Source: Phallusia mammillata
Taxonomy: Eukaryota; Chordata; Ascidiacea; Phlebobranchia; Ascidiidae
NCBI GenBank assembly: GCA_003260075.1
Contig: QLIY01000734.1
Location: 1 to 64,000, forward strand
Direction of reading: 5' to 3'
DNA: 64,000 bases
The position numbers were made by a program, and so were the translations under genes. Shown piece after piece: positions 20,892 through 30,631 of the stretch (position 1 is its first letter; each line of letters starts with the position of its first letter). Under the pieces are notes generated by a model, which was given only the letters and a program-made list of their open reading frames with translations, had not been told where the DNA came from and ran no database searches.

Positions 20892-23384
20892 GGGTCTGGT
20901 GTACTTTCTTGACCAAACGCAATAACTTCCGAACCCTATGACGTAACCTAACAATATTGATATGTAATGAACTACGTCATAACCCGGATACGTCACACAC
21001 ATAATGACGTCAATATGACGTCATCATAGAATTTTACAGGCCTTCAAAAAAACGCCATTTTGTGAAATATTCATCGTAGCGAGCCCAAACTTTATACATG
21101 ACGTCATCATACCTTCTGATGACGTCATGCAAAAAATGACGTCAATCGCTCATCATTAACACAACTTTTTTACATCTTAAACTAAGTTAACCCTGTGACG
21201 CGACCAACGCAATCACAACAGTCGCGTCTCTGCCGTAAAACAGGAGTTAGGTACACTCCCGAAAGAATATTTAAAATGGCGATGATGAATGATTGCATCC
21301 AAAGCAAGAAACCGTGCATGGAAATGCCTGTTCATATGGTTCCACCCGCGCGTGATCATACTGACCCAATTACAAGTCACCAGTAAATCAAATGAACAAT
21401 AATATGTGGAGATGTTAATTGCGATGCCCAAAAAGAATATTGCAAAACATTGGATCAGGTTCGATGGAAAAGGCAATTCTTTACAAAGCGACAATCCCGA
21501 TATCGATGGAACGGTCCATCCCTCCTCTCGATCTTGCACTCCCTTACTTTGCCCTCCCAAGTACGTGCCCCACCCAGCGATTGTTTAAACAAAGGAGGTT
21601 TTCGTCTTATTGTGACGTCACAACGGATTATGGTAAAATTATGGGACCGCGCTCGATGGAAAGAGTAATACTTCTTGATAGTTCGTACAAAATTTCGAAT
21701 TGATACCTCAAAAGGTGTGTCGTTAAGAGCTGCCCCAAGGGGGGCATCTCGAAGTGACGCAATCGCGGACTTCAACAACGTAAAAGGCCTATGCTTGCAC
21801 CAAGTGTACTTTCTTGACCAGAATTCGCGAGCCCACTACGCAAAAAGTAGAACGCGCAGAGCGACAATCCGGGTACCGTTGGAAAGGTCTATCCCTCCTC
21901 TCGACCTTGCACCCCCTCACTTTGCCCTCCCAAGGACGTGCGCCACCCAGCGATTGTTTAAACAAAGGTGATTTTCGTCGCATTGTGACGTCACAACGGA
22001 TTATGGTAAAATTATGGGACCGCGCTCGATGGAAAGAGTAATACTTCTTGATAGTTCGTACAAAATTTCGAATTGATACCTCAAAAGGTGTGTCGTTAAG
22101 AGCTGCCCCAAGGGGGGCATCTCGAAGTGACGCAATCGCGGACTTCAACAACGTAAAAGGCCTATGCTTGCACCAAGTGTACTTTCTTGACCAGAATTCG
22201 CGAGCCCACTACGCAAAAAGTAGAACGCGCAGAGCGACAATCCGGGTACCGTTGGAAAGGTCTATCCCTCCTCTCGACCTTGCACCCCCTCACTTTGCCC
22301 TCCCAAGGACGTGCGCCACCCAGCGATTGTTTAAACAAAGGTGATTTTCGTCGCATTGTGACGTCACAACGGATTATGGTAAAATTATGGGACCGCGCTC
22401 GATGGAAAGAGTAATACTTCTTGATAGTTCGTACAAAATTTCGAATTGATACCTCAAAAGGTGTGTCGTTAAGAGCTGCCCCAAGGGGGGCATCTCGAAG
22501 TGACGCAATCGCGGACTTCAACAACGTAAAAGGCCTATGCTTGCACCAAGTGTACTTTCTTGACCAGAATTCGCGAGCCCACTACGCAAAAAGTAGAACG
22601 CGCAGAGCGACAATCCGGGTACCGTTGGAAAGGTCTATCCCTCCTCTCGACCTTGCACCCCCTCACTTTGCCCTCCCAAGGACGTGCGCCACCCAGCGAT
22701 TGTTTAAACAAAGGTGATTTTCGTCGCATTGTGACGTCACAACGGATTATGGTAAAATTATGGGACCGCGCTCGATGGAAAGAGTAATACTTCTTGATAG
22801 TTCGTACAAAATTTCGAATTGATACCTCAAAAGGTGTGTCGTTAAGAGCTGCCCCAAGGGGGGCATCTCGAAGTGACGCAATCGCGGACTTCAACAACGT
22901 AAAAGGCCTATGCTTGCACCAAGTGTACTTTCTTGACCAGAATTCGCGAGCCCACTACGCAAAAAGTAGAACGCGCAGAGCGACAATCCGGGTACCGTTG
23001 GAAAGGTCTATCCCTCCTCTCGACCTTGCACCCCCTCACTTTGCCCTCCCAAGGACGTGCGCCACCCAGCGATTGTTTAAACAAAGGTGATTTTCGTCGC
23101 ATTGTGACGTCACAACGGATTATGGTAAAATTATGGGACCGCGCTCGATGGAAAGAGTAATACTTCTTGATAGTTCGTACAAAATTTCGAATTGATACCT
23201 CAAAAGGTGTGTCGTTAAGAGCTGCCCCAAGGGGGGCATCTCGAAGTGACGCAATCGCGGACTTCAACAACGTAAAAGGCCTATGCTTGCACCAAGTGTA
23301 CTTTCTTGACCAGANTGATGCATTGAAATACCCCCCCCCCGGTTCGGAAGTTATTGCGTTTGGTCAAGAAAGTACACCAGACCC
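20892..23384. mobile_element. TIR element with internal 373-bp tandem array and 8-bp TSD
   Basis: The first 44 bp (GGGTCTGGTGTACTTTCTTG...) and the last 44 bp are exact inverted copies. The 8-bp direct repeat GAAAATAG flanks the element at 20884-20891 and 23385-23392. Inside are a segment dense in TGACGTCA palindromes (about 20990-21150) and about 4.9 copies of a 373-bp unit from 21487 to 23314. The first copy is diverged; the others look identical. Each unit carries TGTACTTTCTTGACCA, taken from the terminal repeat. The array is cut at an N (23315), followed by a 15-bp stray copy of external sequence and a C run, so true copy number and length are unknown. No transposase is visible. Eight-bp duplications suit hAT or P-type mobilisation. 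Confidence 0.85.
21487..23314. repeat. 373-bp tandem repeat array
   Basis: Units begin at about 21487, 21860, 22233, 22606 and 22979 (the last incomplete). Units 2-5 are identical by eye; unit 1 has scattered differences. The sequence is more GC-rich than its surroundings. Frames of 98 and 120 codons are open in every unit on opposite strands but show no homology and reflect the composition. Confidence 0.95.
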
Positions 23385-24604
23385 GAAAATAGGACTGATA
23401 GATAATGATGCATTGAAATGCTGTAGTACTGGCCTAATTTTCAAAGCATATCATTTTTTGCTACCGTACAATCATGAATTGAACTGACAGCAACAATTTA
23501 GAATCTTTTTCTAGAACATTAACATCTTCTGCATCTAAAGCAAGGACATCTTCAGTGTCCCTAACGTTAGCAAAACGCAATCCTATACATCAGTGGAAAA
23601 AAAACTTTTTGTTCCAGTCACTTTTGTTCTGAAATGTCATAAAATACAAATAAAAAATACTAAAAACCTTAAATGTGCTGTTTTGTAGTTCTAATTGGAC
23701 ATTTTTACTTGGGTTTTGTTTTTTAAAACTAGTAATTATTGATAACCAACACATAAACAATAAAAAACGTTATCAGTCATTTGTTTTTATGTTTTTGTAT
23801 ACTTACCAGTAAGTGAAACAAGTATGTCCTTAGGAATGACCGCCAACTGACTACTTTAAGGCACAAAAACAGCTGATCTAAAGGTGGCAAGTGCAAAAAA
23901 ATCATAGAAATATAAACATTAAATCCAGTTTAAGATGTTGTGTAAAATTTATATTGATCGAACAACAAATTAATTTTCTACGGCGCGTCAAAGTTGTGGT
24001 ACATATATGTACCAGTAACCCTCAAAGGGTTTTAAATCAATCAGCCGTGAAGGTAAACCCCCAAAACCAACCAACCGTTGCGACAGTAATTCGCCGGTAA
24101 TTTAATTTTTTTCGAGGTAAAAAAGTCTGAACATCAAAAACAAACGACACCCATAATAAAATCAAGTAACGCTTAATTTTGTTGCAACCAAGCGAATAAA
24201 ATTTAAATCGACTTATTATTGCATGTAGGTATTTGACTAAGCTACCTGTCTCGTTGGTCGTAAAACCGTATTAATTTAAACAAAACTTTATAACTAGCTA
24301 TTAAATCAGGGTATTTAGTACTTTTCGTTTCAAACGACATGCGATTTAAAGAATTGCTTAGTTTATACACAGCATGTCAAAGAGAAATGGCTGTACAGCT
24401 CTGGATATTTTAACAACAACAACAAGTAAAAATTCGGTTTAAAAATTGGAAAAACAAAATTTGTATAGTAAGCGTTGTTGTAAAATCAAAAAGTTTATCT
24501 CTATTTTAGTGTCTAAAGTAGTTTTGAATTTTTGATTGCCACTCAAAGACACAGGCAAAGAATTTCACCCAAAAGTCAGTAAACCTGATGACTGATGTAA
24601 CTTT
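23385..24604. other. intergenic, TMEM218 5' side
   Basis: AT-rich sequence with no recognised gene. About 15 bp (TGATGCATTGAAAT) at 23406 occur also at 23316, before the C run, as part of the assembly joint. Confidence 0.4.
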
Positions 24605-24716
24605 CAACTTTATAAAGCTCTTCTGGCAATTGTATTTTGTTATTTACCCTGATTAAGGCGACCTGTATAGGACGTTTAAAAATGCAATTGCCAGAAGAGC
24701 TCTACAAAGTTTATAT
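24605..24716. repeat. fold-back (inverted repeat) element upstream of TMEM218
   Basis: AAGCTCTTCTGGCAATTG at about 24615 is mirrored by CAATTGCCAGAAGAGCT at about 24685; the arms extend to about 30 bp each with a few mismatches and about 50 bp between. It looks like a small fold-back MITE about 200 bp before the TMEM218 start. No target duplication could be assigned. Confidence 0.65.
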
Positions 24717-24911
24717 TATAACAACTTATATATTGATGTAAGGTTTTTTTTTATTAATCAGAATTATATGCAAGAAATAGTGCTGTTTAGAATGAATAAA
24801 AACTGTTATTTGAAGCTGATTCCTACTCCTTGGTTGCAAGATGAACATTGAGTGAATTGGACAATTATACAAAAGCCATTTACTGGAGAATAAAAAACTC
24901 TGATAAAAACC

Positions 24912-25238
24912 ATGGTTCTTGGAACTGGAATTTATGTTGTTGGGGCTCTGATTGTTCTAGCTCTGCTGAGTTTCTTTATAATCACTAGAGTTTCTGGACT
25001 TATAAGGGGCATTGCATTTGGTCTATTTTTCGCTTGTATTGTTGTTATTATCATTTTATTGGTTATTCCACAACAAAGTGCCAACGTTCAGGCTACTGTG
25101 CAGATAACAGACAATTTATTCATTCTCCGGTATTGTTTTCTTGCTGGAGGCTGTCTGACAATCCTGCTGGCACTGGTTTTTGTGGTTATAAACCATGGAA
25201 TGGAACCAATCTATGCAAAACCATTGAAGACAAAATAA
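24912..25238 (+). CDS. TMEM218: TMEM218, ciliary transition-zone membrane protein
   Basis: A single-exon 108-codon frame with three hydrophobic segments (residues about 4-25, 33-53, 75-97), the third followed by HGMEPIYAKPLKTK. That C-terminal EPIYAKPL motif and the middle block ITDNLFILRY match TMEM218, a small three-pass protein of the ciliary transition zone linked to Joubert/Meckel-type disease in humans (about 115 aa there). The start is the first ATG of the frame. AATAAA signals follow at 25564, 25668 and 25702. Tunicate larvae and adults have cilia, so the role is plausible. The lack of introns contrasts with its neighbours. Confidence 0.9.
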   Translation: MVLGTGIYVVGALIVLALLSFFIITRVSGLIRGIAFGLFFACIVVIIILLVIPQQSANVQATVQITDNLFILRYCFLAGGCLTILLALVFVVINHGMEPIYAKPLKTK

Positions 25239-25736
25239 GGAGCAACAATTGTTATCTTCTGAATCATAATACAGAACAGACAAGAAGTCCAAGAACCAAA
25301 GAAAACTCCATCAACTTGTTTCAAAAAATAACACAGGAATCATAGACATATTTTGTTGCACCTTCTAGTCAAAGTTTAAAATGTGGCAATATACAACTTC
25401 AATTTTATATTGATAATTATCTTGTGAGAAAACAATTGTACCAAATTCTTGGAAAAGCAATGACCTTTTTTATGATTTGGTATGTAATGTATTACCTAAT
25501 ATTGGTCTGTTTGTGTTATACTGTATACATTGCACAGTATGAAATGTAGATTTTCTTCTCTTAAATAAATCTATTTTGTAATGAAGATAAATTGTTGTGT
25601 ACAAAAGTATGATTTCCAAATGTTTACAACTACAAATGTTTTTGTCAGTTTGAAAGGTCAACTAGAAAATAAAATTGATTTGATGTCTATTATAAAACTT
25701 TAATAAAACTCTCCTTGGAAACTTGCATTTTTAAGC

Positions 25737-25971
25737 CAGGGGTCGGCAACCTTTTTTGCACTGCGGACCGGTTTTGAAACTGAATTTTTATTGCGGACCG
25801 GTCTTCAAAAAATTACAAATATTTAGCAATGAAAACGCTTTAATTAGTTTATCATCCTCGGGATACATGGAAAAAATGTTTTAAAGCATTTAACCTGAAA
25901 CATTATACGGCCCGGTAACGAACTACTCGCGGACCGGTACCGGGCCGCGGACTGGCGGTTGCCGACCACTG
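25737..25971. mobile_element. 235-bp hAT-type MITE
   Basis: It begins CAGGGGTCGGCAACCTTTT and ends GGTTGCCGACCACTG, the classic hAT terminal inverted repeat. Inside, GCGGACCGGT motifs repeat. The flanking octamers (TTTTAAGC / GTTTAAAA) match only 5 of 8, so it is an older insertion. It follows the TMEM218 polyadenylation sites. Confidence 0.75.
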
Positions 25972-27734
25972 GTTTAAAACTAAAAACTTGTACCTCATAA
26001 ATAATATACGAAACACAAAAAGTAAACAAAAGTACAATCATGTACACGAACTATATATATAAACGAAACTTATTGGTCAATTTTCTGTAGGTTTGAGAGA
26101 AGAAAAACAGATTGTTTCGAACTTAACATGTAAAAACGAACCTTTTCGCTAAAATCCAGAATTGGAGGCAGGAGTTTGACACGTTGTTACCGTGCGTGTT
26201 GACTAGTTTCATGTAATTACCAAGACGAGATCGCTGCGATGAAATTGCTACGGTGTACGATGAAAGATGAATTTATTGTGCGATAAAAATTGCCATGGCG
26301 ATATTGTTGCAATAAAATTACCACGAAATCGCTGCGATGAAATTGCTGTTTGGTCCGGGATTGAAGGCAATAATTCTGTACTTTGTGTGCGTGCCGCTTT
26401 GACTAGATTGCAGAGAAACTTTTGCGAAACACATTCATACAATGCTAATGTTTTGAACAATACTTTGACGCATTGACCCTAATGAATTACTACGTCACTT
26501 TTATCGCATATCATCAGCGATTAAACAGGACATTGATTAAACCAAACACGGGTGAATTGCAGACAAACTATTGTACATAAATTCATCTCTAAATAGCTTA
26601 CCAGAACTAGCATAATACGACAAATGCATTGCTCATACATACATACATGTTTTAACGTGACTTAGAGAAAAAATGGTCTGCAATAATTGTGGCTGCATTA
26701 CCAAGGGCTATTAATGCTGCGCATATTTGCAGTAGTTTCAAGTTATAACGTAGTGTTTGTTACTACGCTGGTTATCTGCAGCATAAAGCTTAACTAAAGC
26801 GTTTAGGCTACTTCAGCGCTAAGTCGTTACGCTTCATCACAGGTTGAGGCACTGCCGTACAAAACAAACAGTCTAAGCAAACTTGCTTTAGGTATCGCTG
26901 TGTTTAAAATTTAGACCTTGAATTGGCATTGGTGTATTAAATACAATGTAAGCGCAAGGTATTTAAAATTGGTTTCTAAACCTTGTAGTTTTTGTGGGTT
27001 ACGGGCATAAATGCCAGTTTAGTGAAATAGTGTAGGTTAATATAGATGCATATCAGCTGATCTCATATGGTACTCTTTGTATATAGCCCCGGAAATTGCT
27101 GGCACCATATCAGAAATGCATTTGGTCTTTTTTTCAATTTGCACGTCATATGTATGTTGTTTTTAAATTTGTATCTCATATATATATTTAGTGTAAGTTG
27201 TATAGGAAGAGCTGGTACCAGCATAGCAATATATTTATTCACTTTCAAATCTTACTCTGGCCTACCACTGCAGTGAATTTAAACCACACAACATAAGGCA
27301 TGCAAATTTACTTGTGTCTTTCAGCTTACATTACAGACGGTTACGTCATTATATTTAAACTAAATTATTGCAGTTAAATTACGCATTCGACTTTGCCTTT
27401 GTGCAAAGCACGTAGGGAAAAGGTAGAAAAATCCTGAGTAGGTTTGTTTGTAAAACTAGACACAAAAACGCTCAGTCATTGCCCGCCATGGTAATGTCAA
27501 CATTACAGCAAAGTTGATACGACCGGGCGTTCTGGCGTCATTAGTGTGCTTTTCACGTCGCTTGACAAACGGAAATGAATATGTTTGGTTTAAGCCTCTC
27601 ACAAATGCTGAGCAACGACTTTTCGTCTCATTTTGTCATCATACAGAATATTTTATTTCATTCTTGGTTAGTCACAGTCACAGACATATTGGCTTTGGGG
27701 GCCGATACTGATTATATCAACAGTTGACAATGTC
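25972..27734. other. intergenic between TMEM218 and DDAH, part 1
   Basis: No gene recognised. GCTGCGATGAAATTGCT occurs twice (near 26232 and 26330) in a short imperfect repeat. The rest is AT-rich and featureless to me. Confidence 0.4.
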
Positions 27735-27742
27735 TTGTAACC

Positions 27743-28510
27743 CTGGGGTCCGCAAATAGTGTGTCGCGAGACCTTCCGGCCTGGGTCGCGAAATATTTTA
27801 AATTTATCATGAATATAAGTATCGCATCTACAGTATTAATCAACTTGGGATTTTTTCAACCTTTTGATTATTATTGCATTGTTACATATGACTACGTAAC
27901 TGTCACACAGTCTTATGTAACAATGCAATAAGCTAAGCGCACCAGTGCAAACAGACATGCGTTTTCTGCACTATCTTATATTTAAAGCAAATACAGATCA
28001 AGACTAGAAGTAGAGGACGATCTTCGGTTTGTCGTCTCTCAAATTANCGCGAAATATTTTAAATTTATCATGAATATAAGTATCGCATCTACAGTATTAA
28101 TCAACTTGGGCTTTTTTCAACCTTTTGATTGTTATATATGACTACGTGACTACGTAACTACGTAACTGTCACACAGTCTTATGTAACAATGCAATAAGCT
28201 AAGCGTACCTGTGCAATCAGACATGCGTTTTCTGCATTAAAAGCAAATACAGATCAAGACTAGAAGTAGAGGACGATCTTCGGCTTGTCGTCTCTCAAAT
28301 TAAACCTCGAATTGATTTGCTGTGTTCTCAACACAGAGCCCACAGTTCTTATTTGTTGGAATAAATACGTTCGTTTACCTACTGTTTTATGTGAAAATAG
28401 CAACTGACAATAGTATTTTTCACAAACCTACATGCTAATAAAATGCTTGGGTCGCGAGAATTTAGAGAAATTTTTTTAGGGTCGCGCCAAAAAGTATTTG
28501 CGGACCCTTG
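27743..28510. mobile_element. hAT-type MITE with exact 8-bp TSD, duplicated inside at an N
   Basis: Termini are CTGGGGTCCGCAAATA and, inverted, CAAGGGTCCGCAAATA. The octamer TTGTAACC flanks it exactly at 27735-27742 and 28511-28518. About 230 bp from 27788 recur from 28048, immediately after an N (28047), with small differences, so the real element is probably near 510 bp. No transposase frame is visible. Confidence 0.8.
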
Positions 28511-28624
28511 TTGTAACCGGTCTTCACAATTGATATTTTGCTTGCAGTACAAATCGTGCAACAAACCAGTGGCAATGCTCAAGGCAGAGACGCCGCTGTA
28601 TTAAGCTAAATAATCCTATCTCTA

Positions 28625-29612
28625 AGGCAGTGGTTTTCAATCTGTTTGCCCTTGCGGACCCATTTCGATATACTGTACTCTAATTGCGGCCCCTTTGAAT
28701 TTCTGGCATTTTTGTCCATTTTTCACTAACAAGCAACCAAAGCATGGTGCATCAAATAGCAACCACTTTCGGCTCAGGACCAAAACTTTAATCCCTTTGT
28801 TTCGGTTGCGACGACATATTGCATCGTGATGTGATTGTTTTCCACTAACAATTTGTCTATTGTATCACAATAGGGTTTGAATGTTAGTGCATTTTGGTTT
28901 GTCGCCTATGAAGAGTGATTTTAAACAAGTTTAATGCTATACCGAAGCGTAAATGTGCAGCTTCTAAAACCTCACATTTCCTTGGTGACCGAGTGATTTG
29001 GTATAACGCCTTCAATGGGCCTGGCGTACCGTGATTATTTTTTTCCTGCTTAAACGCAAAAGTATAACTTTGCAATTGTCACGCCTTTTGCAACTTTTGT
29101 CTTTGATTTTAAATAACTTCTTATGCCGACAACATTGCTTGTCGAAACTTTCTAGCATAGACAGAGGCGGGCCCCCCCCCCTCTAAGGCAGTGGTTTTCA
29201 ATCTGTTTGCCCTTGCGGACCCATTTCGACATACTGTAATCTAATTGCGGCCCCTTTGAATTCCTGGTATTTTCGTCCTTTTTTCATTAACAAGCGACCA
29301 AAGCATGGTGCATCAAATAGAAACCACTTTGGTTGGTCGCCTATGAAGAATGATTTAAAACAAGTTTCATGCTATACCGAAGCGTAAAAATACAAGCAGC
29401 TTCTAAAACCTCACATTTCCTTGGTGACCGACTGATTTGGTATAACGCCTTCAATGGGCCTGTCGTACATTGATTATTTTTCCTGCTTAAACGCAAAAGT
29501 ATAACTTTGCAATTGTCACGCCTTTTGCAACTTTTGTCTTTGATTTTAAATAACTTCTTATGCCGACAACATTGCTTGTCGAAACTTTCTAGCATAGACA
29601 GAGGCGGGTAAT
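28625..29612. repeat. hAT-like repeat, two copies around a C junction
   Basis: CAGTGGTTTTCAATCTGTTT begins each copy (28629 and 29188). The copies run about 440 bp and differ by substitutions and short indels; a C run at about 29171-29180 joins them. The opening matches hAT termini, but no matching right end was found. It lies just before the DDAH promoter region. Confidence 0.6.
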
Positions 29613-29686
29613 TTTATATTTAGACGTTGTCATATTTTGTTGAACAGAATTCGCTTTTCTTAATCTGATGTCAGCAAATACTCATA

Positions 29687-30598
29687 ATGTTTGAGTGTAA
29701 AACAGTAATAATGCGACGTGTCGCAAATTCCCTGGCAGGAGGAGCTTTAAGACGAGGTGAAGATTTTTCTGTTGACATTGAAAATGCCAAAAAACAACAT
29801 GAAATGTATCTGAAAGTTTTCAGGTAATTGTTTCCAACAAACATTTCAAAACGATGCAACAACGCTATGCCTGGCAACAACCTTTTACAAAACATACAAT
29901 AACGTATTTACTTCACCGTAAGTCGCCCTCGATTACAAGCAGTCTTGTGTGACTTTAAGAAATTGAAGAAAGTAAAGCAAACATGCAAATGAAAAGTTAA
30001 CTTAATTTGTATTAACACGCAGTGACACAGATAAATGTGGCATGTGAAAAATGTAACCACAAACGAGAATGTCCGTACATCCAAAACACGTTTCTCTTAA
30101 ACAAACAATCTGTTGACTTATTCAAACCTACACGCGCAATACTTGACTGCATGTGAATCCGGTTAATCGCATAACCACTTTTGCCAACCTTTTTATGCCC
30201 CCCCCCCACTTGACTGCATGTGAATCCGGTTAATCGCATAACCACTTTTGCCAACTTTTTTTTATACAATTACCCGTTTTAGCAATCAAACGGACTGTTG
30301 TGTGTTGTTTATGTGTGCGATGTCAGGGGCCCAAAACACATAGAGTGTTGAAGCTTACTTTGACCACGTACCTATGGCAATTTTGGATTCCCAGGGATCA
30401 ACTAAACCTCCGTGTTGTGGTCCTGGATGCGGATGAGAGTGTTCCGGATTGTGTGTTTGTGGAGGACACTGTGGTAGCGATCGGCAAGAAGGCTCTTATA
30501 ACTCAACTCGGCCATCCAACGCGTCGGCCAGAGGTCGGTTTACTAATCTGTAGCAAAAACCGAAGGTTGAGTTAAGTTAAGTTTATTTCGTTTGGTAA

Positions 30599-30631
<33 letters not shown>

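Noticed and set aside
21675..23270. Repeated 98-codon (plus) and 120-codon (minus) open frames in each 373-bp unit
   Set aside because: They overlap on opposite strands, recur only because the unit recurs, have no homology or motif, and their starts and stops follow the repeat period.
21487..23314. CRISPR-like array
   Set aside because: Units are 373 bp with no spacer structure and the DNA is animal nuclear.
25034..25345. Alternative plus-strand frame overlapping TMEM218
   Set aside because: Shadow frame of the TMEM218 coding sequence with no membrane pattern or homology.
28884..29595. Minus-strand frames sharing PLKALYQI-SRSPRKCEVLEA
   Set aside because: The two are the two copies of the duplicated hAT-like repeat; no known protein family matches.
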